Below the pieces are notes generated by a model. That model was given only the letters and a program-made list of their open reading frames with translations, did no database searches and was not told where the DNA came from. Shown here piece after piece: positions 1 through 6,340 of a stretch of DNA of 8,117 nt (within the stretch, counting starts at the first letter, position 1; each line of letters opens with the position of its first letter). The stretch lies in NCBI GenBank assembly GCA_012838715.1, contig DUOR01000024.1, positions 1-8,117 of the forward strand, in the 5' to 3' direction. A program made the position numbers and the translations under genes. The stretch comes from Actinomycetales bacterium. Its GTDB lineage: Bacteria; Actinomycetota; Actinomycetes; Mycobacteriales; Mycobacteriaceae.

Positions 1-534
1 CGCGAAACGCCCGCGGTGCTCGTCGACGCCGGCGGCGATGGCCTCGCCGGAGTCGTGGAGTTTGACCGCCGCCCAGGACGCCACAGGGTCACCGATGCGG
101 CCGATTTCCTCGCCCGTCCACAAGGTCACCGGGGTCCCCGGCCGGATGGCCCGGGCGCCCGCGTAGTTCATGGGATGCAGGCCACCCGCCATCAGGACGT
201 CCGCCAGTTCGCGGCCGTCCGGGGCGCGGCCGCCGACGCACCCGGGCCAGGATTCGTGCACGACCAGAACGTCGGCGCAATCGTTGCCCTCCTCGGCCAT
301 CATCGGGGCGGCGGTGCCCAGGGCGGCGAGGGCGCCGACGGCGTCGTCAAGCTCCCGCACCAGCAGCGGACCGGGGTCGGGCGCGCCCTCGCGGCGCACC
401 ATCAGCACGAACGTGCGGGAGGGATAGTGGCCGAGCAGGCCGGGCAGGTTGGTCAGGCAGGCGACGGGGTCGGTGAAGTCGAAGGGCGGCTGGTCGGCGA
501 CGGTCGGGTCGCCCGGGGAACCTGTGCAAGTCAT
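1..534 (-). CDS. DUF4192 domain protein (N-terminal part, runs off left edge)
   Basis: Reading the minus strand from the ATG at 534, the frame stays open for 178 codons to base 1, so the 3' end lies outside the window. The protein starts MTCTGSPGDPT and has the pattern I associate with actinobacterial DUF4192 proteins: a segment around residues 18-45 (DFTDPVACLTNLPGLLGHYP, then a hydrophobic FVLMVRRE strand), a V-RELDDAVGALAAL helix at about residues 59-72, and later a VTLWTGEEIG strand and turn. DUF4192 has no established biochemical function, and I see no catalytic motif, signal peptide or membrane segment. There is no Shine-Dalgarno sequence before the start and a perfect hairpin (536-550) abuts it, so the exact start is uncertain. 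A weak promoter candidate, TTATCC-17-CACAAT, reads leftward from 623 to 595. The gene is divergent from the PAC2 gene. Codon use is GC-rich throughout, supporting a real gene over the plus-strand ORFs that overlap it. The family call comes from pattern memory, not a search. Confidence 0.72.
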   Translation of the reverse strand, partial: MTCTGSPGDPTVADQPPFDFTDPVACLTNLPGLLGHYPSRTFVLMVRREGAPDPGPLLVRELDDAVGALAALGTAAPMMAEEGNDCADVLVVHESWPGCVGGRAPDGRELADVLMAGGLHPMNYAGARAIRPGTPVTLWTGEEIGRIGDPVASWAAVKLHDSGEAIAAGVDEHRGRFA

Positions 535-535
535 G

Positions 536-550
536 CCCGCAGCGTGCGGG
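536..550. repeat. perfect inverted repeat abutting the DUF4192 start codon
   Basis: CCCGCA (536-541) and TGCGGG (545-550) are perfect complements around a 3-nt GCG loop. The repeat sits one base upstream of the DUF4192 start codon (ATG at 534-532 on the minus strand), where a ribosome binding site would be expected and none is visible. In an mRNA it could form a 6-bp hairpin at the translation initiation region. In GC-rich DNA such short repeats also arise by chance. Confidence 0.35.
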
Positions 551-614
551 ACGCGCCGGACGGGGGCACGGCCAACCGCCCGCGGCGACCGCCTATTGTG
601 GATGGAATCCGCCC

Positions 615-623
615 TGTGGATAA
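615..623 (-). promoter_or_regulatory. perfect DnaA-box 9-mer, with a weaker copy upstream
   Basis: TGTGGATAA on the plus strand is the complement of TTATCCACA, the consensus bacterial DnaA box. A second, imperfect copy in the same orientation, TGTGGATGG at 597-605, matches 7 of 9 positions and starts 18 bp earlier. Both are in the divergent intergenic region between the DUF4192 and PAC2 genes, close to where their promoters should be. The exact match is direct observation. Binding by DnaA and any role in titration or transcription control are inference. AT-rich 9-mers like this should be uncommon in such GC-rich DNA, but one chance match is possible. Confidence 0.4.
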
Positions 624-673
624 CCGGCCGCGACCAATGCGCGCCCGACGGACGCTGATACGGGAATAACCTG

Positions 674-702
674 TTGGCGCCCGCCGTTGCACGGGCTACA
701 AC
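674..702 (+). promoter_or_regulatory. candidate promoter of the PAC2 gene
   Basis: A -35-like TTGGCG (674-679) is followed after 17 bp by a -10-like TACAAC (697-702). Each hexamer matches the sigma-70/SigA consensus at 4 of 6 positions. Transcription would begin near 709, giving a leader of about 35 nt that includes the AGGAGG ribosome binding site at 726-731. The TAACCT at 667-672 is an alternative -10 fitting TANNNT, but it has no clear -35. Confidence 0.35.
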
Positions 703-743
703 CGGACGACACCACGACCGGAATCAGGAGGTAGGCGCAGATC

Positions 744-2060
744 ATGGAGCAGGAACACGGAATGTACGAGATGCGGTTCCCCGCGCCCGATATCGGGCCG
801 TCGGACGGCCGCTTGACGATGGTCGTCGCCCTCCAGGGCTACGCCGACGCCGGACTCGCCGTCACCGGTTCCGCGCGCCATCTCCTCGACGCCCTCGACC
901 ACCGCCCGGTGGCGACGTTCAACAACGACGAGTTGCTGGACTACCGCTCCCGCCGCCCCACCATCACGATGGTCGGCGACGAGCTGGCGGAGATGGAGGA
1001 GCTGGAGCTGACCCTCAACGTCGTGCGCGACAACGCGGGCAAGCCCTTCCTGCTGCTGTCCGGCCCGGAGCCGGACTTCCGCTGGGACGCGTTTTCCGGC
1101 GTCATCGCCGACCTGGTCGAGCGCTTCGACGTCGGCCGCACGGTGTCGCTGTACTCCGCCCCGATGACGGTGCCGCACACGCGGCCGATGGGCGTCATCG
1201 CCCACGGCAACGACCGGTCCCTGCTGGACGGCTACCGCACCTTCGGGCAGCGCGTGTCCGTGCCGGGCGCGGCGAGCCTGCGCATCGAGCTGGAGCTGAA
1301 CCGCCGCGGCCGCACGACCTGCGGTTACACGGCGCAAGTGCCGCATTACATCGCGGCGTCCGATTACCCGCTGGCGGCGCTGCGCCTGCTGGAGGCCGTC
1401 GCCGAGGCCGGTGACCTGGAGTTGCCGCTGACCGCCCTGGAGCGCGAGTCCGACAAGGTCGCGGCGCTGCTCGCCGAGCAGGTCGCGGAGTCCGACGAGG
1501 TCGCCGGCGTCGTGCACATGCTCGAGCAGCAGCACGACCAGGAGGAGCGCCGCCGCCGGACCCTCGAGTCGAACCCGCTGGTCCGCGCCGACGGCACCAT
1601 GCCCTCCGCCGACGAGCTGGGCGCCGAGTTCGAGCGTTTCCTCGCCTCCCGCCTGGACGCGGAGGAGGCGCTAGCCGCCGACGAGGCCGACGAGGACGAC
1701 GAGGCCGACGAGGCCGCCGCCGACGAGGCCGATGCCGACCTGTCCTCGCTTGCCGACGACTCCGGCCCGGATTCCGGCACCGGCCGCCGCTCCCGCATGG
1801 TCGAGGATTTCTACCAGGAGGATGACGAGGCGAAGGCCTCCGAGTCCGAAACCGAGCCCGAAACCGAACCTGAGCCCGAGCCCGAGTCCGAAACCGAGCC
1901 CGAGTCCCCCGCGGAACCCGAGACCGGGTCCGACGCCGCGGATTCCGGGGAGCCGGAGGCCGGCCCGTCGGAAAGCGATGAGGGCAGCACCGGTGACACC
2001 GGCGGCGACGGCAAAGGCCGCCGGGGCCGCAAGCCCCGCCGCCCCTGGTTCCGCTTCTAG
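744..2060 (+). CDS. PAC2-family protein with long acidic C-terminal tail
   Basis: This 438-residue protein has an N-terminal PAC2-type domain at about residues 20-235. It opens with LTMVVALQGYADAGLAVTGSARHLLDAL, followed by the FNNDELLDYRSRRPT stretch, LLLSGPEPDFRWDAF and YSAPMTVPHTRP, which are characteristic of actinobacterial members. PAC2 is named after an archaeal/eukaryotic proteasome-assembly chaperone family; the role of the bacterial versions is not established. Residues 236-305 look helical and charged. Residues 306-422 are a low-complexity Asp/Glu/Ala/Ser/Pro tail, and the protein ends in a basic-aromatic stretch (KGRRGRKPRRPWFRF). There is no signal peptide or membrane segment, so it is expected to be cytosolic. 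The start at 744 is supported by AGGAGG at 726-731, although the 12-nt gap is longer than ideal; the in-frame ATG at 762 would drop only six residues. The gene stands alone, divergent from DUF4192 and convergent with the lipase. The family call is fairly secure, the function unknown. Confidence 0.85.
   Translation: MEQEHGMYEMRFPAPDIGPSDGRLTMVVALQGYADAGLAVTGSARHLLDALDHRPVATFNNDELLDYRSRRPTITMVGDELAEMEELELTLNVVRDNAGKPFLLLSGPEPDFRWDAFSGVIADLVERFDVGRTVSLYSAPMTVPHTRPMGVIAHGNDRSLLDGYRTFGQRVSVPGAASLRIELELNRRGRTTCGYTAQVPHYIAASDYPLAALRLLEAVAEAGDLELPLTALERESDKVAALLAEQVAESDEVAGVVHMLEQQHDQEERRRRTLESNPLVRADGTMPSADELGAEFERFLASRLDAEEALAADEADEDDEADEAAADEADADLSSLADDSGPDSGTGRRSRMVEDFYQEDDEAKASESETEPETEPEPEPESETEPESPAEPETGSDAADSGEPEAGPSESDEGSTGDTGGDGKGRRGRKPRRPWFRF
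1680..1713 (+). repeat. short tandem repeat coding the Asp/Glu/Ala tract of the PAC2 protein
   Basis: The 16-mer GACGAGGCCGACGAGG occurs at 1680-1695 and again at 1698-1713 (18-bp period), with a further GACGAGGCC at 1722-1730. It encodes the DEADEDDEADEAAADEAD tract. Repeats like this can change copy number by slippage without breaking the frame if the unit is a multiple of three. Confidence 0.7.
1842..1909 (+). repeat. hexanucleotide-type repeat coding the Glu-Pro/Glu-Ser tract
   Basis: Degenerate 6-bp units of the form GAR-CCN or GAG-TCC run through this interval and encode ESETEPETEPEPEPESETEPES. The 20-base block starting GAGTCCGAAACC is identical at 1842-1861 and 1884-1903, an offset of 42 bp (seven units), which points to duplication by slippage or unequal exchange. 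It lies within the PAC2-family gene. Confidence 0.75.
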
Positions 2061-2066
2061 GCGGTC

Positions 2067-2083
2067 CCCGGGCGGGTCCCGGG
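2067..2083. terminator. possible bidirectional terminator hairpin between convergent genes
   Basis: CCCGGG (2067-2072) and CCCGGG (2078-2083) are complementary around a 5-nt loop, giving a 6-bp all-GC stem in the 34-bp gap between the PAC2 stop and the lipase stop. There is no T-tract on either strand, so the terminator call rests only on position and stem strength. The two halves also lie in an imperfect direct repeat (GGTCCCCGGGC / GGTCCCGGGC). Confidence 0.35.
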
Positions 2084-2094
2084 CTGGTCGGCGG

Positions 2095-3591
2095 CTAGTT
2101 GCCGCAGGTGGAGCCGGTGGATTCGCCGGCGAAGGCCGCGGCCATGAAGTCGAGGGCCGCGTCGTTGGCGGCCATCATCGGCAGCGAATGGTTGATGGCC
2201 ATGCCGGGCGCCAGCGGCGGGATGTTGTCCGCGCGGTAGACGACCTCGGCGCCGAGGTCGCACCAGTCCCGGGCGAGCTGCTCGGCCTGCGCGGCGGGGA
2301 TGACGTCGTCGTTGGACCCGCTGATGACCAGCACCGGATGCTCCGGCTTCATGGTGCCGATGAGGTTGTTGTCCAGCACCTCGACGATTTCCGGGTGCTC
2401 CGCGAAATGCTCGGTCAGGGGGCGGCCGTCCGAGGTCCAGCCGGTGGTGGAGCGCAGGCCGGTGCGGTCGACGGAGTCCATGATGCAGTCGTCGGCCAGG
2501 CCCGCGAGGGTTTCCGCGCCGCGGGGCGACAGCACCCGCGTCATCAGCGGCGCGAGGTCCGGGTTGCGGGCGAGGAAGCCATTGACCGCGTATCCGATGG
2601 CGCCCATGATGAGCGAACCGTCGATCTGGGTGAGCACCTGGGCCAGGTCGGCGGGCGGGGCGCCGGCGAAGGTGGCGCGGATGTTCAGGCCGGGCGCGTA
2701 CGTCGGGGCCATTTCGGCGGCCGAGGCCACGGCTCCCCCGCCCTGCGAGTAGCCCCACAGGCCCACGGGCGAATCCCCGGCCAGGCCGTCGGCGGCGAGT
2801 GCGGCGCGGGCGGCGTCGAGGACGGTGCGGCCCTGCTCGATCCGGTTGGCGTAGGTGTGGATGCCCGGCCCGCCCAGCCCGATGTAATCGGTGACGATGA
2901 CCCGGTACCCCTGCCCCATCAGCGTCCGCGCCTGCCCGACGTGGGCGTCGTCCTCCTGCGCGAAGGTCCGCGACGGCGCGCAGCGGTCGGCCTGGCCGAC
3001 GGTGCCGGGCGCGACGACCACCGTCGGCCGTTCGCCCTCCCCCGTCCACGGCTCGTGCGGCTCGTAGAGCACCGCGCCGACGGGCGCGAGGGTGCCGTCC
3101 TCCATAGTCGACGCGAACGCGAGCAGCCGCGCGTCGCCGGTCACCGGGCCGTCGCTTTCCGACGCCCCCTCCGCCGACCCGCCACTGGATCCCATCCCCG
3201 GCCCCTCGGGGAAATCGACCGGGGCAATCGCGAGGATCGAACCCGGTCCGGTGCCGGCGGGAATCGGCACGTCCAGCGGATCGTCGGTGCCGAGGTCGCC
3301 GCCCAGGGAACCCGAAATCGACGAGCCCATGTCCCCAGAACCGGCCGCCGCCGACCCCGCGTTCGAGGCGTCCAGCGCGGCGGAACCGGCGTCGACGACG
3401 TCGGCGCGATCCACGGAGCCGGCCCCGGCCCCAGCCCCGGCGATCTCGTCGGCGACAACCTGCTGGGCGGTGGCCGGCGGCGTCGGAACGCAGATGAGGC
3501 CCGCGACGAGGCCCGCGGCGACGGCGATGGAGAACGGGCGGGCACGGCCCGGGAACGGTCGGTTCGTGCCACGCACGGTCTTGTTCGTCAT
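2095..3591 (-). CDS. secreted LIP-family lipase/esterase (alpha/beta hydrolase)
   Basis: The 498-residue product starts at the ATG at 3591. Upstream in-frame starts would add 35 residues before the signal peptide and are unlikely. Residues 1-42 form a Sec-type signal: a basic N-region, a hydrophobic FSIAVAAGLVAGLICV core, and ATA as a probable cleavage site before QQ. Residues 50-150 are a Gly/Ala/Ser-rich, poorly conserved stretch. The hydrolase domain follows from about residue 155. It contains VVVAPGT, a DYIGLGGPG segment, the nucleophile elbow GYSQGG (Ser282), a probable acid at Asp428/Asp429 in SGSNDDVIP, and a probable catalytic His468 in INHSLPM. This layout fits the secretory lipase family (PF03583; Candida antarctica lipase A type), common in corynebacteria. 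Four mature cysteines (204, 369, 443, 496) could make two disulfides. The enzyme would hydrolyse acylglycerols or other esters outside the cytoplasm; the substrate cannot be told from sequence. The gene has no Shine-Dalgarno, and its -10 placement suggests a leaderless mRNA. Confidence 0.88.
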   Translation of the reverse strand: MTNKTVRGTNRPFPGRARPFSIAVAAGLVAGLICVPTPPATAQQVVADEIAGAGAGAGSVDRADVVDAGSAALDASNAGSAAAGSGDMGSSISGSLGGDLGTDDPLDVPIPAGTGPGSILAIAPVDFPEGPGMGSSGGSAEGASESDGPVTGDARLLAFASTMEDGTLAPVGAVLYEPHEPWTGEGERPTVVVAPGTVGQADRCAPSRTFAQEDDAHVGQARTLMGQGYRVIVTDYIGLGGPGIHTYANRIEQGRTVLDAARAALAADGLAGDSPVGLWGYSQGGGAVASAAEMAPTYAPGLNIRATFAGAPPADLAQVLTQIDGSLIMGAIGYAVNGFLARNPDLAPLMTRVLSPRGAETLAGLADDCIMDSVDRTGLRSTTGWTSDGRPLTEHFAEHPEIVEVLDNNLIGTMKPEHPVLVISGSNDDVIPAAQAEQLARDWCDLGAEVVYRADNIPPLAPGMAINHSLPMMAANDAALDFMAAAFAGESTGSTCGN

Positions 3592-3599
3592 GGGCCAAA

Positions 3600-3605
3600 A
3601 CCATA
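3600..3605 (-). promoter_or_regulatory. candidate -10 element of the lipase, leaderless type
   Basis: On the minus strand TATGGT fits the actinobacterial TANNNT -10 pattern and ends 8 nt before the lipase ATG. A start point 7-9 nt downstream would fall at or next to the ATG, giving a leaderless or near-leaderless transcript. This agrees with the lack of a Shine-Dalgarno sequence. No convincing -35 is present at 17-18 bp, which would suit an activator-dependent promoter. Confidence 0.4.
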
Positions 3606-3615
3606 ACGATGTATG

Positions 3616-3627
3616 CGGAAGTTTCCG
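3616..3627. repeat. short inverted repeat upstream of the lipase promoter
   Basis: CGGAA (3616-3620) and TTCCG (3623-3627) are perfect complements separated by 2 bp. The element lies immediately upstream of the lipase -10, covering the place where a -35 would be, so it could be an operator. I do not recognise a regulator for it, and a 5-bp half-site is short enough to occur by chance. Confidence 0.3.
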
Positions 3628-3653
3628 GCCGGACGGAGCCATGCACCGATGAA

Positions 3654-3669
3654 TGTGGGGCAACTCACA
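3654..3669. promoter_or_regulatory. GlxR (CRP-type) binding-site candidate
   Basis: TGTGGGGCAACTCACA matches the corynebacterial GlxR/CRP consensus TGTGANNTANNTCACA at 10 of the 12 defined positions, with the TGTG and TCACA arms intact. Its centre is about 70 bp upstream of the presumed lipase transcription start and about 111 bp upstream of the presumed helicase start. The lipase distance is close to those used by CRP-type class I activators. Binding and direction of control are inference. Confidence 0.5.
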
Positions 3670-3760
3670 CCTTTGCATGTAACGCGCAAGCATCATGCGG
3701 GTTTGAGCGTCCCGCAGCGCGGCCCGATCCCCGGCCCCGCGGCCAATCCGGCGGGTTGGC

Positions 3761-3766
3761 TACGCT
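3761..3766 (+). promoter_or_regulatory. candidate -10 element of the helicase, leaderless type
   Basis: TACGCT fits TANNNT and ends 6 nt before the GTG at 3773. A transcription start at or next to that GTG would make a leaderless mRNA, in line with the absence of a Shine-Dalgarno sequence in the preceding bases. The -35 region (around 3738-3743) is GC-rich and does not resemble the consensus. Confidence 0.4.
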
Positions 3767-3772
3767 GGTCAC

Positions 3773-6310
3773 GTGTCACTTTCCGCCATGCTCCCCGACC
3801 TCGACGACGTCCCCGAATCCCTGATCGACGACGCCATCGTCGATTCCTTCATCTCCTGGACCAGGTCCCGGGACATCACCCTGTACCCGGCGCAGGAGGA
3901 GGCCACGCTGGCGATGGCCGGCGGGGATCACGTCATCCTCGCCACGCCGACGGGTTCCGGCAAGTCGATGGTGGCCATCGCGGCGCACTTCATCGCCATG
4001 GCCCGCGGCCAGCGCAGCTTCTACACCGCGCCCATCAAGGCCCTGGTCAGCGAGAAGTTCTTCGCCTTGTGCGAGGTCTTCGGCGCGGAGAACGTCGGCA
4101 TGATGACCGGCGACGCCACCGTCAACGGCGGCGCCCCCATCGTCTGCGCGACCGCCGAGATCGTCGCGAACGTCGCACTGCGCGAGGGCCCGGCCGCGCG
4201 AATCGACCAGGTGGTCATGGACGAGTTCCACTTCTACGCCGAACCCGACCGCGGCTGGGCCTGGCAGGTTCCGCTGCTGCTGCTGAACAAGGCCCAGTTC
4301 CTGCTGATGTCCGCCACCCTCGGTGACGTGAGCATGTTCCAGCGCGACCTGAAGGAGCGCACCGGCCGCGACGTGGAGCTGGTCACCGGCACCACCCGCC
4401 CGGTGCCGCTGGACTTCCACTACGTGCACACGCCGGTGCACGACACCATCGACGAACTGCTCGCCGACGGCAAGGCGCCCATCTACATCGTCCATTTCTC
4501 CCAGCGCGAGGCGGTCGAACGCGCCCAGGCGCTGACCGGCCTGAAACTGCTGACGCCCGAGGAGAAGGAACGCGTCCGCGAGGAAATCGGCGATTTCCGC
4601 TTCACCACCAGCTTCGGCCGGGTGCTGTCGAAGCTGGTGCGCATGGGCATCGGCGTCCACCACGCCGGCATGCTGCCGAAGTACCGCCGCCTGGTGGAGC
4701 GCCTGTCGCAGACCGGTCTGCTGAAGGTCATCTGCGGCACGGACACCCTCGGCGTCGGCATCAACGTGCCCATCCGCACGGTCCTCATGACCGGCCTGGT
4801 CAAGTACGACGGCGTGCGGCAGCGCATCCTGAAGTCCCGCGAATTCCACCAGATCGCCGGCCGCGCGGGCCGGGCGGGATACGACACCGAGGGCACGGTC
4901 GTCGTGGAGGCGCCGCCGCACGAGATCGAGAACGCGAAACTGCGCCGGCGGGCCGGCCAGGACGAGGCGAAGCTGAAGAAGCTGCGCGCGAAGTCCGCCC
5001 CGAAGGGCGAGGTGACGTGGTCGCAGAAGACCTACGACAAGATCGTCGACCAGCCGCCGGAGGCGCTGACCAGCCGCTTCCAGGTCTCCAACGGCATGCT
5101 GCTCAACGTCATCGCCCGCGGCGGCGACGCCTTCGCGAACATGCGGGATCTGCTGCGCGGCAACCACGACACCCGCCACCAGCAGAACCAGGCGATCCTG
5201 CGGGCCATCGAGCTGTACCGCGGCCTGGTCACGGCGGGCATCGTCGAGGAGTTCGAGGGCCCCGGCGGCCCGGACGACATTCGCCCGCGCCTGACCGTCG
5301 AGCTGCAGCGCGACTTCGCGCTGAACCAGCCGTTGGCGCCCTTCGCACTGGCGGCGCTGGATCTGCTCGACCCCGAGGCCGACGATTACGCGCTGGACGT
5401 CATCTCCGTTTTCGAGTCGATCCTCGACGACCCCCGTCCCCTGCTCACCGCGCAGCAGAAGGCGGCCCGCGGCGAAGAGATTGCGGCGCTGAAGTCCGAG
5501 GGCGTCGACTACACCGAGCGCATGAACATCGTCGAGGACATCACCTGGCCCAAGCCCCTCGAGGAGGAGCTGGAGCAGGCGTACCAGACCTACGCCAAGG
5601 GCCACCCGTGGGTGCGGGAGTTCGAGCTCTCCCCCAAGTCCGTGGTCCGCGAGATGGTGGAGAAGGGCATGACCTTCTCCGACGTCGTCTCCGAGTACGG
5701 CATCGCCCGCGCCGAGGGCGTCCTGCTGCGCTACCTCACCGACGCGTGGCGCACCCTGCGCCACACCTTGCCGGTGGAGGCGTCGAACGAGGAGCTTGCC
5801 GACGTCATCGAGTGGCTCGGCGAACTGATCCAGCAGGTGGATTCCTCGCTGGTGGACGAATGGGCCCGCATGGCGGACCCGGACAAGCCGGTCGACGAGG
5901 AGACGCTGCGCGAGGCGGCGTACGGCGACGACGAGACGCGTCCCCTGACCGGCAACACCCGCGCGTTCACGAGGATGGTGCGAAACCTCATGTTCCGCCA
6001 CGTGCAGCTGTTCGCCTACGAGAAGGAACGCGAGCTGGCCGAACTGGACGCGTACCTCGACGACGCCCCGGATTGGCCGGCGCTCATGGACGACTACTTC
6101 GGCGAGTACGACGACGTCGACCTCGGCCAGGACGCCCGCTCCGGCGAGTACTTCACCTTGGAGCGCGGCGGGGCGGAGTGGACCGCCCGCCAGATCATCA
6201 AGGATCCCGAGGGCGACAACTCCTTCCAGCTCCTCGCCGTCATCGACCTGGAAGCGTCCGACGCGGAGGGTGAGGTGCGCTTGAAGTCCCTGGAGATGGT
6301 GAGCCGCTAG
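3773..6310 (+). CDS. Ski2-like DExH helicase with DUF3516-type C-terminal region
   Basis: The 845-residue product is a superfamily 2 helicase. Visible motifs in order are YPAQ (38-41, Q-motif-like), ATPTGSGKS (57-65, Walker A), DEFH (150-153, motif II), SAT (180-182, motif III), HHAGMLPKYRR (296-306), GTDTLGVGIN (322-331, motif V) and QIAGRAGRAGYD (360-371, motif VI with arginine fingers). The HHAGM and IAGRAGRAG signatures are typical of Ski2/Mtr4/HelY-like RNA helicases. From about residue 400 to the end the sequence fits what I know of DUF3516, an actinobacterial C-terminal domain of unknown role. It is mostly helical and acidic, without extra catalytic motifs. The expected activity is ATP-driven unwinding or remodelling of RNA, or possibly DNA, in the cytoplasm; the substrate is unknown. 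The GTG at 3773 is preferred over the ATG at 3788 because the TACGCT -10 sits 6 nt before it, fitting a leaderless mRNA. The gene stands alone, divergent from the lipase and convergent with oxyR. Confidence 0.9.
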   Translation: MSLSAMLPDLDDVPESLIDDAIVDSFISWTRSRDITLYPAQEEATLAMAGGDHVILATPTGSGKSMVAIAAHFIAMARGQRSFYTAPIKALVSEKFFALCEVFGAENVGMMTGDATVNGGAPIVCATAEIVANVALREGPAARIDQVVMDEFHFYAEPDRGWAWQVPLLLLNKAQFLLMSATLGDVSMFQRDLKERTGRDVELVTGTTRPVPLDFHYVHTPVHDTIDELLADGKAPIYIVHFSQREAVERAQALTGLKLLTPEEKERVREEIGDFRFTTSFGRVLSKLVRMGIGVHHAGMLPKYRRLVERLSQTGLLKVICGTDTLGVGINVPIRTVLMTGLVKYDGVRQRILKSREFHQIAGRAGRAGYDTEGTVVVEAPPHEIENAKLRRRAGQDEAKLKKLRAKSAPKGEVTWSQKTYDKIVDQPPEALTSRFQVSNGMLLNVIARGGDAFANMRDLLRGNHDTRHQQNQAILRAIELYRGLVTAGIVEEFEGPGGPDDIRPRLTVELQRDFALNQPLAPFALAALDLLDPEADDYALDVISVFESILDDPRPLLTAQQKAARGEEIAALKSEGVDYTERMNIVEDITWPKPLEEELEQAYQTYAKGHPWVREFELSPKSVVREMVEKGMTFSDVVSEYGIARAEGVLLRYLTDAWRTLRHTLPVEASNEELADVIEWLGELIQQVDSSLVDEWARMADPDKPVDEETLREAAYGDDETRPLTGNTRAFTRMVRNLMFRHVQLFAYEKERELAELDAYLDDAPDWPALMDDYFGEYDDVDLGQDARSGEYFTLERGGAEWTARQIIKDPEGDNSFQLLAVIDLEASDAEGEVRLKSLEMVSR

Positions 6311-6338
6311 CGGCGGGGACAGGGGCCCGGTGCCGCCG
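6311..6338. terminator. possible bidirectional terminator between helicase and oxyR
   Basis: CGGCGG (6311-6316) and CCGCCG (6333-6338) are perfect complements around a 16-nt GC-rich interval that itself contains the palindrome GGGCCC. The structure fills the 30-bp gap between the convergent helicase and oxyR stops. There is no T-run on either strand, so it could equally be a chance pairing. Confidence 0.3.
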
Positions 6339-6340
6339 GG

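Noticed and set aside
16..669. 217-codon plus-strand open frame at the left edge
   Set aside because: It overlaps the minus-strand DUF4192 frame, which has recognisable family pattern and normal composition. The plus-strand translation is Gly/Arg/His-rich noise typical of the opposite strand of GC-rich genes.
1680..1909. CRISPR-like or mobile repeat array
   Set aside because: The repeats are short, in-frame and encode an acidic tail inside the PAC2 gene; there are no spacers of regular length.
1732..3606. 624-codon plus-strand frame across the PAC2 tail and lipase
   Set aside because: It spans two supported genes and their terminator gap, and its translation is low-complexity Arg/Pro/Gly.
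2057..3646. 529-codon minus-strand frame overlapping the lipase
   Set aside because: The same strand in another frame encodes the lipase with signal peptide and catalytic motifs. This frame is Arg/Gly/Pro-rich with no family resemblance.
3776..6001. 741-codon minus-strand frame opposite the helicase
   Set aside because: It is a long antisense open frame caused by GC-rich codon structure. The plus strand has all the helicase motifs.
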